Shown here: positions 28,707-39,296 of the stretch, piece after piece
How positions within the stretch are numbered: position 1 is the first letter of the stretch
Layout of the letters: each line of letters opens with the position of its first letter
Source: Diphasiastrum complanatum
Lineage: Eukaryota > Streptophyta > Lycopodiopsida > Lycopodiales > Lycopodiaceae
Length of the DNA stretch: 64,000 nt
Direction: 5' to 3'
Assembly: GCA_029204225.1 (NCBI GenBank)
Contig: CM055099.1
Span: 62,133,890-62,197,889, forward strand
Made by a program: the position numbers and the translations under genes
The notes under the pieces: generated by a model
The model's database searches: none
What the model saw: only the letters and a program-made list of their open reading frames with translations
Told to the model about the DNA's origin: nothing

Positions 28707-29283
28707 TTTAGGTGATCATATTGCTTGCAGGAGGGCGCCCAATAGAAAAATATCTTCTTCCCCTTTTGGTTGCAGAAAATCATCAAGCTGCTGATTTTTG
28801 CAGGAGAAGAATCTATTTATCTTCTTATAGCCTTTTTTGCAGGAAAGTGCAGGGCACCTTCACCTATTTGAGAGCTAGCAGTAGGGCGCCCATGCTCAAA
28901 CCAATTGCATGTGATCTTGACTCAATTACATGCTGAAAATTTCAGATTTACTTCTTAAATGAAGATACATGTGTTTTGGACACATTTCTTGCTGAAATTT
29001 CCCTGTTGGTGAGCTTGGAGTAGGGCGCTACCATCAGCTCTATATGCACATAGTGTGCAAATTTTTGGTGCTGGTTTTGGCTTCATTCGAAGTCTACCTA
29101 TTTGTGAGCATTCTGTTTTTTTGTGCAGAAATCAGCCACCTATTTCATTACTTGTTGAGCAAATTGCATGTGGAGTATTGCAATCTATTGTGCTCATAAT
29201 TTCAGCTTTGAGGTTGCTGCCCTTTGAGTAGATTTGGTCTTGGAAAGTTTATTTCCTATCTACTACAAGCTGATTTTTCTGTT

Positions 29284-30630
29284 ATGGCTAAAGAATCGGA
29301 GTCTATTGGTTCTTTATTTACTGAAGATAGGCTGGATGGCACAAACTATTCCTTGTGGTGCTACATGATAAAGAACCTTCTCATTGCTAAAGGTTTGTGG
29401 GAAGTAGTTAATGGTGACGAAGAGAGGCCGCCTACCTTGGCACCTATTACACCATCTAGAACAACTACTTCTTCATCTACGGAGGTGTGTTCCGATGAGC
29501 AAAAGAAGTGGGATCGACGAGATGCACAAGCACATTCCGTCATTGCATTATCAGTGAAGAGATCTATCCTTCCTCATATTAGATCATGCAAGACTTCCAA
29601 AAGTGCTTGGGAGATTCTTGCAAAGATGTTTCAAGTAAAGAATGCGGCAAAAGTGGTATATCTTCGAAATCAACTTTCTATCTTGAAGATGCAAGAAGGT
29701 GATTTGCTTACAAACCACTTGACGAAGATCAAGGATCTTCGAGAGGAGCTTCTTAGTATTGATGAGGTGATTGAGAAATCACAATTTGTATCTATTACTC
29801 TCAACTCTCTTCCTAATTCTTACCTTCCATTTGTGTCATCATTGAGTATTTCTCTTAGGGGACAGCAAATCTCCTTCGACGAACTTGTTGGCTTACTTCT
29901 TCAAGAAGAGCAAACAAGGATCAACTTTGGTGAACAAGAAGATCAAGCTTTCTTTGCAAAAGGCAAAGGCAAAGGCAAGTGGAAAGGGAAGCCTTCTTTC
30001 AAAACTTCCAAAGATGATCAAAAATCTAAGGAAGCTCAAGATCAAGACTCCAAGAAGAAGGGTAAGTGCCACTATTGCAAGAAGTTTGGGCATCACATCA
30101 AAGAATATAGGAAGAGGCTTGCAAAGGAAAAAGAGAAAGGTAACGATACAAGTACCGCAATCATTACTTTGGAACAACAATTTGGAAAGGAGGATAATCT
30201 TTTCAATAATGATTATGCTTTTGTCACTAATAATCTCATCTCTCCTAAAGTCGAGATTTCTGCCACTTCAAATCTTGTTGGTTTTTCAGCAGAAAACAGC
30301 TCATCTTCAGCTTTACAAGTTGCTGTTTTTTCATCTATTGATTGGGTGATTGATAGCGGTGCCACACGCCATATGACTTATCACAAAGAGGAGTACAACT
30401 CACTCATGAAGAACCACACTTGGGTTCTTGTTGATCTTCCACATGGGGCTGAGATTTTCATCTCTCAACAACGATACATTGAGCAGATGTTGAAGAAATC
30501 TTCTTTTTTTAAGTCACCGCAAGTTGATGCATGCGATGGATGCATTAGTGAAAAGTTTCATGCGAAACCTTTTCAATTTATGGTCCATGTTGGGAACACT
30601 TTGGGCAGCAAAGTGTTGAACAGCCCATAA
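29284..30630 (+). CDS. Copia Gag with protease start fused to RT remnants
   Basis: 448 codons from the first ATG (MAKESESIGSLFTEDRLDGT). Residues about 20-240 are copia Gag (NYSLWCYMIKNLLIAKGLWE; KSAWEILAKMF; YLRNQLSILKMQEGD). A Lys/Gly-rich stretch and a CCHC knuckle follow, but the last cysteine is Tyr (CHYCKKFGHHIKEY). At about 375 the protease box WVIDSGATRHMT begins, then the frame jumps straight to an early RT block (SLMKNHTWVLVDLP) and a late one (ISQQRYIEQMLKK). No stop interrupts it. Upstream in-frame codons from 29,224 lack an ATG. It may still express a Gag, but the mutated knuckle argues for decay. Confidence 0.8.
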   Translation: MAKESESIGSLFTEDRLDGTNYSLWCYMIKNLLIAKGLWEVVNGDEERPPTLAPITPSRTTTSSSTEVCSDEQKKWDRRDAQAHSVIALSVKRSILPHIRSCKTSKSAWEILAKMFQVKNAAKVVYLRNQLSILKMQEGDLLTNHLTKIKDLREELLSIDEVIEKSQFVSITLNSLPNSYLPFVSSLSISLRGQQISFDELVGLLLQEEQTRINFGEQEDQAFFAKGKGKGKWKGKPSFKTSKDDQKSKEAQDQDSKKKGKCHYCKKFGHHIKEYRKRLAKEKEKGNDTSTAIITLEQQFGKEDNLFNNDYAFVTNNLISPKVEISATSNLVGFSAENSSSSALQVAVFSSIDWVIDSGATRHMTYHKEEYNSLMKNHTWVLVDLPHGAEIFISQQRYIEQMLKKSSFFKSPQVDACDGCISEKFHAKPFQFMVHVGNTLGSKVLNSP

Positions 30631-31149
30631 CAGTTCCTTGTCAGCTATTGGAGACTTTGCAGGACAGCAAAGAAATATCTTACTACGAAAGGAAGGCACA
30701 TGCCTCTTTAAAATCAGTACCTCTTGCTGAATTTTTTGGTTCTACACGTACTCTTCATCATGATGTTGGTACATCGCCTATTCTATGTAAGCAAGTCATT
30801 GATGGTAAGGTTCGGGAGGATGTGATGCCAAAAGAGTTGGTACTCTTTTTTATTGTCCTTATGGTAAGAAGTATTTTCGAATGATGTGGGAGCCTATGAT
30901 GGATTACAAGTCCATGTTTCAACTTATTGCCGAGTTTATGTTGGTTCCCTACTTCGGATGGAGCATGCAAATCCTCACCCTTCGACTTGATGCTTCATTA
31001 TTACGCATTCTTTTCCTTTTATATGTTGGACATGATTGGGGATGAGATTTCGACTACTTCGGTGCGAAGTTTATTTGGTGACATGGAGTTCGGACAGCAA
31101 GTTGCATTTTGCTCTTTCAAGAAGTTACTTCATGTTATGTTATGCATTT
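30631..31149 (+). other. Remnant between Gag frame and polypurine tract
   Basis: About 520 bp with no recognisable RT, RNase H or integrase motif and frequent stops. It is probably the compressed remainder of the pol end and 3' untranslated region. Confidence 0.5.
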
Positions 31150-31160
31150 CTTAAGGAGGG
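31150..31160 (+). other. Polypurine tract
   Basis: CTTAAGGAGGG immediately before the 3' LTR start TGTTGG, the expected priming site for plus-strand DNA. Confidence 0.75.
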
Positions 31161-31480
31161 TGTTGGAATGTAAATGGAATTGCTTACATTACCATAGGTT
31201 ACTTTGACCCAAAAGGTCGAGAGTTGTGTAACCATGGTCATTTATTATATTAGGCCTACTAAACTTAGAGTTAGTTAAGTTAGTGTGAAATTAACTTGGT
31301 AGGGACTCATGGGTCCACTAGGCCTAATTGTGACATTAAGTACCCCAACTTGACATATTGGAGGTACCTTATTCTTTCTATGTAACTTATAGAAAGTTGG
31401 ATAGTCAACAGTCAAGTAGTTGGACAGCCAATAGTCAAGTAGTTGGAAAGCCAATAATCCTTAGGCTTCTATTTCCTACA
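31161..31480 (+). repeat. 3' LTR, internally deleted to 320 bp
   Basis: Matches the first 280 bp and the last 26 bp of the 5' LTR. About 610 bp between GGAAAGCCAATA and ATCCTTAGG is missing, removing the R/U5 promoter part. Its end is followed directly by the TCAAC target duplication. Confidence 0.9.
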
Positions 31481-31564
31481 TCAACTACACATTTTGAATG
31501 AACAATACATCGGCATTTATCTTCGCCTTTGTCAAATCTTATTTTCTTGATCCTAACATTGAGT

Positions 31565-31789
31565 TCACTTCAAACTTCTTTTTCGAGCTTCTAAAAGCAA
31601 AAAAATATTGCAAATTTGTTCTTTAGGCAATAAACAGTAACCACTATGATCATCCTTAAAAAGGAAGTAATAGTAGGAACCGCCAATAGACTTAACACTC
31701 ATGGGGCCACAAACACCTGAGTAAAAAGATTCACCAAGCCTTTCTTTGGCAATGTTGAAAGACTTTTGTGTTGTTTGCCATATGCACAT
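31565..31789 (-). pseudogene. Copia integrase fragment
   Basis: Frame with VCGPMSVKSIGGSYYYFLFK then DDHSGY, the start of the integrase catalytic core with its first aspartate, preceded by a KERLGESFYS block. It belongs to the interrupted minus-strand copia. Confidence 0.75.
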
Positions 31790-31856
31790 CCTTCACAGAA
31801 AGTATTAGTGCTCTTTGACAATTTGAGCATTGGTCATTTTCTTGATCATTGCTGCT

Positions 31857-32110
31857 TTGAGGTGGCCTAATCTTTCATGCCAAAGTTAAATGTCAACAGT
31901 TGTTGATGCATTGGCTTCTGTTGAGGGTTGCACAACTTCTATAAGCTATCAATGCAACTTCTTATCTCGAATTACATGATTGTTGTTGTGTTGAGATGGC
32001 CTAGTTTTCAAATTAAAGTTGAACATCGACAGCTGATTTGTCAACACTTGTTGATGCATTGACTTCAGTTGAGGGTTGCACAACTTCTTCTAACAATCAA
32101 TACAACTTGT
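31857..32110 (-). repeat. Tandem duplication, about 134 bp, in decayed copia
   Basis: Two diverged copies (31,857-31,990; 31,991-32,110) sharing TTGAG(G/A)TGGCCTA, GTTGATGCATTG and TTGAGGGTTGCACAACTTCT. It lies between integrase and protease. Confidence 0.7.
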
Positions 32111-32324
32111 CTTAGACTCCAATCATGACAATTGTGGTCGTCTTTGTTTTGTATCTCACAGGTTGCTTTCTTGTAAATGTTTTGTTTGCTGCTTGGCCAA
32201 TGGAGAATGAGTATTTCTTCGATTCTAGAATATACATAGTGTTTTTGAAGAAGCCCAAAGTTTTGTCTCCATTTACAAGGCATGTATGTTATTTGGATGT
32301 CAATATTCCAACTACCCAAAGTTG

Positions 32325-32556
32325 TCGATCATTTGCAACATAAACTAGACACTACTCATGAGGGATTGCATCCAAAGTACTAAACCGTTCTCAATGGTCA
32401 ATCGTATGTTTTGACGCTCCTCCATCTGCACACCATTCTATCGATCATTGGCAACATAAATTGGCCACTGCCCATGAGGAATTGCATCGTAAGTACTAAA
32501 CCATTCTCATTGGTCAGTCATATGTTCTGATGCTCTTCCATCTGCATACCATTTTG
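32325..32556 (-). repeat. Tandem duplication, 116 bp, of copia protease
   Basis: Copies 32,325-32,440 and 32,441-32,556, about 85 percent identical. Each covers the protease region; the second reads ASEHMTDQ and WFSTYDAIPHGQWP on the minus strand. Protease is thus present twice in tandem. Confidence 0.75.
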
Positions 32557-32649
32557 TCAATTTCGTCCGATGGTCCAAATCTATGGCAAATGTCAAATCC
32601 CCACTAGTTGCGGGCATTTGCTTGATTACTCGACAGTTCTTCATCTATT

Positions 32650-32990
32650 TTTCTTTTCCTACATCCTCAAACCCAATGGCCAATTATCACAGTAGGCAGA
32701 TTAGTTTCTCTTCTTGAGTTCAACAATGTGGTAAGGAGTAGATTTCTAGTTATCGTCAGATTCTTGTCCTCCTTGACATCTACTTTGATTTTTTACTTGC
32801 TTATTGCTTTTCGTTTTTTGTCTCAAGAAAATCATGCTTGATCCTATTGCTCATATTCCATATATATCATTGTATCAAGAGTCTTTTCTTTCAAGAGTCT
32901 AGTAGTCATTTTTTTTATTGTCTGTCGATCTTCTAGAACATTGTCCCAAGCAACAACAATATACTACAATTGAACTGATGAATGATGTGA
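32650..32990 (-). pseudogene. Copia Gag, C-terminal remnant
   Basis: Minus-strand VVAWDNVLEDRQTIKKMTTR and LLKEKTLD match the end of copia Gag before the zinc knuckle. Stops are frequent. It is the 5'-most recognisable part of the interrupted copia. Confidence 0.6.
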
Positions 32991-33329
32991 ATCTTCTATT
33001 TACTTTGTTTGAGTGTGTTATTGAAGATAGTCAATTTTTTTAAGAGAATCTTCATATAGTGTTTATCTCTGGTTAGTTAAAACACATCTGACTACCTTAA
33101 TAAATGACATATATAACAATGCATCTCAAAGTCTCATGTTATATCTCTTATAGATCTGTCATTGAATGTTCAACAATAAATGCTCTATAGGAGAATATGG
33201 TATTGATGATGTGTCTTTAGAGTAGCGGTGTTTTGATCTCTCCACCTAGGAGTGTAAATCATTGGATAAAATTGCTTTTTAATAGTTCACATGTACCACA
33301 CAAGATGATTTAGAAGAAAGAGGATGAGT

Positions 33330-34650
33330 TGTTCTAAAACGTCCAAAGAGTATGAGATTAATCACAATCAAATTCAGCATAGTAATTCTCCCTAGAAGCA
33401 TTGATGATAGATGAAGATTTATGTTTCTATGTAGGCAAAATGACCATCACAAATTAGTATATATTACCCAAGATGAATTTGAGAGGAAGTTAAGATATAT
33501 GATTTGGATCAATGCAAGAATTTGATTTTGAAATCAAGTACTTCCCTAAGTAAACTTGGAGTGGTTCATCAACTATGCTTTGATTAGATCAAGTCCAATT
33601 TTTATCTCTCTCTGTGATTTATGTTAGACAAAATTTTGTACATGGCATGAGGTCCAACCAAGAACTTCCAAATCTACTGAGGATCTTGCAAAGCAAGACT
33701 CTAAGATGAGCTCAAGAGAGAGAGTAAGATAGCAAATAATTGGAAAATGTGTGCTAAATAGAGAAGACATAAGAGCGAACATCTTGCATAAATTTTGTTA
33801 TTGACCGAGTGCAAGACAACTTGGCAAATAGAATAGGCATGACTTGAAAAAGAAACTTTTACTACCTAAAGCTAAAAAATCATGTTGAGATATATGTTCA
33901 AAGATGTGAACAATGCAAAGTCAATAAAGTAGAAAGACCAAAAGTAGGAGGTTCATCAAATGTGTAGGAAATTCCTTGTAGGTAGCCGAAAAGTATTTTA
34001 GTGGATTTTGTGGTCAAACAAGAAGGGTCCTGATGCCATCTAGCTAGTGGTGGCAATCTATCCAAGATGGCAGGAACGATATTGTCAATGATCTTGATGT
34101 AAGATCACCAGATAGTTCTGGAAATCAATACTTTAGAAATAAAAAAATGGCCCTATTTCTCAATTCATCTGATGATAGACAAGCCAAGCGTGTCAACCAA
34201 TTCATAGAAGATATGTTGAGGGCAGATATCTTCAGAGAGTTGCGTGATTGGGGAAGGTACCAACAAGTAATTGAGTTTGTGCACAATAGTGCAATACAAT
34301 CTACCAATAAATGTTTAATTTCATGCTTATGATTCCACCACGTTCACCAATATCCATTGGACTCAAAGTCTCAAGGTGTTAGCTGCAACAAATTCCTTGC
34401 AAGATAAGCACCAAATTAGTGCAAGTGGCAAATGATACAATAAGAACTACTCAAGATAGAGCACAACTTTATACTAACAAAAATTGCTCACCTATTGATT
34501 TTGCAAATGCCAAAAGAATGTCAAGTACTTACAACATTGAAGTGATATAAGCTATCTCCAAAAATTAGCAATCCATTTATTATTGTGAAGGCATTCAATC
34601 GGGTTGATTATAATCTATAACTTCTTAAGGGAATGTTTAAGGATTTGATG
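33330..34650 (+). mobile_element. Ty3/gypsy remnant: RNase H to integrase end
   Basis: Plus-strand reading shows the RNase H end (FDFEIKYFPK), the integrase zinc-binding region (CEQCKVNKVERPKVGG), the integrase core (DDRQAKRVNQFIEDMLRADI; IEFVHNSAIQSTNK) and the C-terminal module (KLSPKISNPFIIVKAFNRVD). All blocks are in gypsy order with many stops and shifts. No LTR is recognised. It is a different, less compressed copy than the one at 17.3 kb. Confidence 0.7.
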
Positions 34651-36652
34651 TCCTTTGTATCATCGAAACCAAAGAAAGTCATGGAATCTATATGTACCTT
34701 AACATAGAAACCAAACAATTTCCTAACATTTTGTTCATGGAAACGAGAATTAAAAGATGAGGACACTTATGAAAGAAAAGATGAACTAAGAATGAAAATT
34801 TCTAAATTGCCCAAGAAAAGAAAATTTACCAAGGAAAGGGAATGTTATGTACATATGTTGTCAGGGTTCCAAAACCCCATGGTTAGGAATTGGATAGCCA
34901 AACATATGACTCATGTTAGCATGCCCAAGTTCCAACTGCCATATGTCAAGTATTTAAGCTTGGCTTGTGCATGGGAAAGTGGTGCCTAACCAAAACTCGA
35001 AACTCCTTCAATAGTTTGACTTACTTCAATAGTTTGACTGTAGTGATTACAATATTGATAATATATTTGGAATAAGATATTCACCTCTATTTTAGTTATG
35101 AGCTCTAATGAATTCTTAGCTGGGATTAGTTCACTTTAAGGCCATAATCCCCACACCCTAGATATATGATGGCATTCATAAAAGAATTTAGTAGAATTTT
35201 GCATAAAGAAGTTAATGAGTGGTTAAGGCTATCTACTCAATTCACAAGTGCGGAACTTGATATGGGGATAGCAATCTTGGGAGTCATGAAAGATAGCTCC
35301 AAACCTCCCACTTTTCTGATTTTTTAAATATTATGTTCATATTATCTTTCACAGCTTGAACATTGAAAACGTCTATTCTTCAAAGTTGCATCTCATGATG
35401 TTACAAAGACTTGATGTTACATGAAACCAAACTTCTTTCGACAGATGTTTCTAACCAAAAAATCATCAATTCTCTAAATGAAGATCCTCTTGACATTAGT
35501 TACGATCATAAAATACATTGACGTGTACACAAATCTTGTCTTTATTTGAAACATCTTTCACAAACTAGTATAATGATTTTGATACATATACAGATGTTTA
35601 TGCAATCAGCATTAGTGAATGGCTTACTTGGTTTTCCGATGTTGAAGAGGATCGACTACAAGCAAAAACATGATCATAGACCGTAAACTCTCCTTTGAGC
35701 CCCAAGTGTTCCACCACACCAGTGACCTAATGTAAGGCCAAATTTGTTCTCCAAAGTTACTTTAAAGAAGAAATCTTGATGATGCATAGCGATACTAACC
35801 ACCATTAAGGCACTAAATCATGATTCTAGCATAGAAAAGTATACTTAAAAATATGTCGAACTCTTGATGACAAAACTAAGTTTGAATGTCCTTGTCAAAA
35901 TCTCTCTAGGGTAATTGTGACGTGAGAGAGAGCCTAACGAAGGACAAAAACCCTAACAAAGAAAAAAGGTCATTTTAAAGGCTACTCGGAGTATTTTGAA
36001 AAGCTCAGTACCTGAGGTACTTTCTCCCCAAAAAATGGAGACTGGTTGTCGTTATCATTGTATCCTTCATAGAGATCATTATAGCGTACATCCTTGAACC
36101 CTTTGGAGAAGGACGTGTTTGTCATTATACCCTTCAAGAGAATTCAATCAAAATTTTGTGCTATAAGTGATAAGCACACATTTTTGTTTCAATAGCAGTA
36201 AAGTTTGCAAGTATACCAACATAATGTATCAATGAACCAAGTGACCAAGTGGTCAAGTGCTAATAGGATTCATGAAGACTTGGTGACCATAATAGAAGGA
36301 AACAACACAAACTTAAGAAGCTAGAAAAAACAATATTCTAGGACAATATCCTAACTTTACACATACAATGAAAATGTACAGATGGTGGTATTGTTCAACA
36401 ACAACAAATGTAGGACTATTCGTGTAATAATGGCTAGCATTATAGTTGCATGACTTGTAACAATATTGGTCATTTTATATTCAACTTGCATGTCTAAACA
36501 ATAGGCATACCTGAAGTCGTTTGCATTCCAAAAGAAATAAGTCCAAAAAGTCGAACTCATCATATGGTTCCCTCGAATTCATCTTCAGACCCCTGGATCA
36601 GCGGTTGTACTCCATTATTGTGCCATGTGGCCCGATCATGTGCGTCTTGGAT

Positions 36653-36654
<2 letters not shown>
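34651..36654. other. Unassigned stretch
   Basis: About 2 kb without a recognisable gene. A frame at 34,792-34,989 reads KISKLPKKRKFTKE but matches nothing I know. No splice-consistent exon is seen. Confidence 0.4.
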
Positions 36655-36713
<59 letters not shown>

Positions 36714-36733
36714 AAAGAAAGAAAGAAAGAAAG
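36655..36733. repeat. (GA)28 plus (GAAA)n tail of the LINE
   Basis: GA repeat at 36,655-36,710 followed by GAAA units to 36,733; on the minus strand it is the 3' tail directly after TTAATAAAATC. Confidence 0.95.
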
Positions 36734-36898
36734 ATTTTATTAATGTCCTTGAATACCCTAAGGTACATAGGACTAAGAAAAGGTACATGTCAAGTGTGCA
36801 CATAACATAGGAGCTTACAGCTCAATCATCTATAAAACAATAACTGCAAATACAATGCATAAAGACGGCTGGCCCAGTCAGGATCCAATAGCCTGGAA

Positions 36899-37783
36899 TC
36901 ATATATCATGATGCCCATCAGCATGGAAGAAATGGTGGATGGTATGCTGTGAAGGTGTCATTAGATGTGCCCTGGACCTCTGTTGCCGGATAGGCTGTCG
37001 GTGTCGTCTCTGCTGCCGTGGCGCTCTGGGCTGTGGTCTAATAGCTGGCTGTCTCTCTCGCCGTCGACATGGTCTCTGATGCCGATGTACGAAGGAATCG
37101 GGAATCTCGGCCTCTCCATCTGAATTGCTGCCTATGGGTACCTCGGATCTCTGTCTCCGACGGGATATGCACTCATCAATGCTCAGCTGTGTCAGGGAAT
37201 GTGTATCATCTAGTCTCCTCCTCCTCAGGTCTGACATCTCTCGGATCATCAGTGCGACGCATCTAGGGTCCTCATAAGATATCAAGGTAGAAAGTGTAAC
37301 TGGGTGCTCTCTGAACAAGCAGTGGTACCGCCCCCGAATCTCATAGTAGGCTGGACATCTGAAGAGGAAATGTGACTCGTCCTCAATCTCATGCATAACA
37401 CACATGCTACAAAGCCGGTCCTCTCGTGGGGTGCCACTGTATATGCCGGTCTCAATGGCCAGCTGATGTGAAGAAACCCAAAACTGACCCATCGCTACCC
37501 GCAGACTATGTGATATACTCCTCAGCAAGTAACAAGATACTATGGGGCAGCCAGCCGGATCAAGAGATAGAAAGTGTGTACGATAAAACTCACTCTTGGT
37601 CCCCAAAGGACCCTGCCAAGTGATATGAAAATATGATCTGTAAAGGAGGCCTCTGATGTACTGGTGGGTGCCCGCAGGTAGGTCACTGGATACCCAATGT
37701 GGAGAGGAGACGGCAAGCCTGGGAGTACCATGAGAAAAGGTGTCCCTCTGAGTGTAGGCGCCGGGATGAAGATAAAGCTGCAA
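36899..37783 (-). pseudogene. LINE ORF2 C-terminal region with zinc finger
   Basis: A 294-residue frame. Contains AGTHQYIRGLLYRSYFHITW, SEFYRTHFLSLDPAG, the finger CSMCVMHEIEDESHFLFRC (C-x2-C-x9-H-x4-C), GRYHCLFREHPVTL and a basic Arg-rich C-terminus. The finger is typical of LINE C-termini and probably binds nucleic acid. A frameshift near 37,790 separates it from RT. Confidence 0.8.
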
Positions 37784-37981
37784 CTACATAATGTGCACGC
37801 CCGTCCTGAAGATCCTCTAACCTCTGTATGAATGTCACAATATGGAATAAGGCCTCAATCTGAAAGGGGGGGACCGCGAACTCCGCCAATATAATCTAGT
37901 GTGGTACTGAGGGCTTAGCCCGTATCATCCGGGAGAGCAAACAAATCTGGAGCCGGGAGATATATGTCCAATCAGTAGCTG

Positions 37982-38914
37982 TCAGACCAGTACTCCATGT
38001 CTCGGAAGCATACATAGCTGAGGGCACACAGTGTCAAAGAGCTGACACTTACTAGTCGCATCTCTGATGTGTGAGCTGAAACATAGTCTCTCCAAATCTA
38101 CCAGTGAGGCATAGCCCTTCCGTACCCGGGAAATAGCTGCGTGTCTCATGCTGAACGTAGGCCCCGAGAATAGTACTCCTAGATATGTATAGGAATCAAC
38201 AACCTCTAGTGGATGACCATCCCATAGAAGCTCCTGCCGCATCATGAAAGACCTAGAGGTGCTGAACACCATAACCTTAGTCTTGGCCACATTCACCGAC
38301 AAACCCCACCGTGTGCAGAAAGAAAGAAGAGCATCTAAGTGTCGATGCAAACCCTCTCTCGTTCGTGAAAGCAAAACCACATCATCAGCATAAAGGAGAA
38401 TAGCAATAATGAGGTCGCCCAATGTACAACCCTCCCCTCCATCACTCCATATAACATGCTCTAGCTCGTCAATGTAAAGACCAAAAAGTGTAGGAGAGAG
38501 TGGACATCCCTGTTTGACCCCAATAGTACTGACCACCTCCGGTGAAATAACTCCTAATAGTCGGACCCTGCCAATAACTCGCCTGTACAATGCTACTACC
38601 GCCTGTATAGCATCCTCCTGAAAGCCCCGATCATGAAGTCTCTGTATCAATAGATGCCTAGGCACAGAATCAAAGGCCTTGCGGAAATCCACAAAGCAGC
38701 AGTATACACGCTCCCTCTTGGCCTTAGCCTCCTCAATGATGGACCTCAAAGTAAAGATATGATCCGATGTAGTATATCCCGGTGCCTTTATGGATAGGGT
38801 GAATGAGGTTTGTGGACCATGGAGAGGGAAAATCAGAGGTGACAGCTCGGTTGAATAGGATGGAGAGAAAGGGTGAGAGGATGGAGAGAAAGGGTGAGAG
38901 GATGTCGGGAGCAT
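37982..38914 (-). CDS. LINE reverse transcriptase
   Basis: A 310-residue uninterrupted frame with all central RT motifs: YCCFVDFRKAFDSVPRHLL, GVKQGCPLSPTLFGLYIDEL, AILLYADDVVLLSRTREG (YADD at 38,381-38,392), VAKTKVMVFS and YTYLGVLFSG. The enzyme primes reverse transcription at the nicked target DNA. Catalytic residues are intact; the frame is only lost at its two ends, where it meets the linker and the finger region. Confidence 0.9.
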   Translation of the reverse strand: MLPTSSHPFSPSSHPFSPSYSTELSPLIFPLHGPQTSFTLSIKAPGYTTSDHIFTLRSIIEEAKAKRERVYCCFVDFRKAFDSVPRHLLIQRLHDRGFQEDAIQAVVALYRRVIGRVRLLGVISPEVVSTIGVKQGCPLSPTLFGLYIDELEHVIWSDGGEGCTLGDLIIAILLYADDVVLLSRTREGLHRHLDALLSFCTRWGLSVNVAKTKVMVFSTSRSFMMRQELLWDGHPLEVVDSYTYLGVLFSGPTFSMRHAAISRVRKGYASLVDLERLCFSSHIRDATSKCQLFDTVCPQLCMLPRHGVLV

Positions 38915-39179
38915 ACTTTAGACGTTCAGCCTCTAGCTCATCAATGTCTTTGGCTTTATGGGAATGGAGTCGTGTGATGGCCTTCTCTATAAGTTCGTTA
39001 GTGAATATGGCAGAAGTATCCGTGAGACAAGAGGTGGGAAGAGGAGGGGTATCTGGGATGGTGTACAATGATTTGACATATGCGACCCAAGTGCTGAGGT
39101 CTGTGATCCGTGGTGGGGGTGACCGTGGAAGGAACCTCTTCCAGAATGAACCTGAGGAAGAACTAAAGAGGAGATCCAT
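38733..39179 (-). pseudogene. LINE endonuclease-RT linker
   Basis: A frame with ELEAERLKYAPDILSPFLSI, duplicated as SPFLSILSPFLSIL, and SPWSTNLIHPIHKG, the block just before RT motif 1. The small in-frame duplication (GGTGAGAGGATGGAGAGAAA repeated on the plus strand) is unusual. It overlaps the RT frame in another phase, showing a frameshift. Confidence 0.75.
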
Positions 39180-39296
39180 CAGTTTCTTACCCTGACCAAT
39201 CTCCTATGCGATTTTCTTTTTTTTTGTGGTTCTACGATAGACACGAGATATGGTTTTGGTCATATGAGGAAGATGGGAGCGAGCATATATGAGGTT

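Larger units (their letters stand above)
27764..31480 (+). mobile_element. Ty1/copia, internally deleted, Gag-coding, TSD TCAAC
   Basis: A complete insertion: TCAAC duplication (27,759-27,763 and 31,481-31,485), 930-bp 5' LTR, primer site, one open frame with Gag and protease start, polypurine tract, and a 320-bp 3' LTR. Integrase and almost all of RT are missing. With its Gag frame intact it resembles the non-autonomous copia derivatives known as TR-GAG elements. It sits inside the minus-strand copia. The 3' LTR has lost about 610 bp inside, so it could not now be copied normally. Confidence 0.88.
26560..32990 (-). mobile_element. Decayed Ty1/copia, interrupted by another copia
   Basis: Read from 32,990 downwards: end of Gag (VVAWDNVLEDRQTIKKMTTR), degraded zinc knuckle, protease (twice), integrase (GPMSVKSIGGSYYYFLFKDD), then after the insertion at 27,764-31,480 a linker and RT. 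Frames are broken throughout. LTRs are not recognised. Two tandem duplications lie in it. The 5-bp repeat TCAAC on both sides of the inner element proves that it was inserted here. Confidence 0.8.

Noticed and set aside
34792-34989. Basic plus-strand frame KISKLPKKRKFTKE
   Set aside because: Short, Lys-rich because of A-rich DNA, and lies beyond the last recognisable gypsy block.
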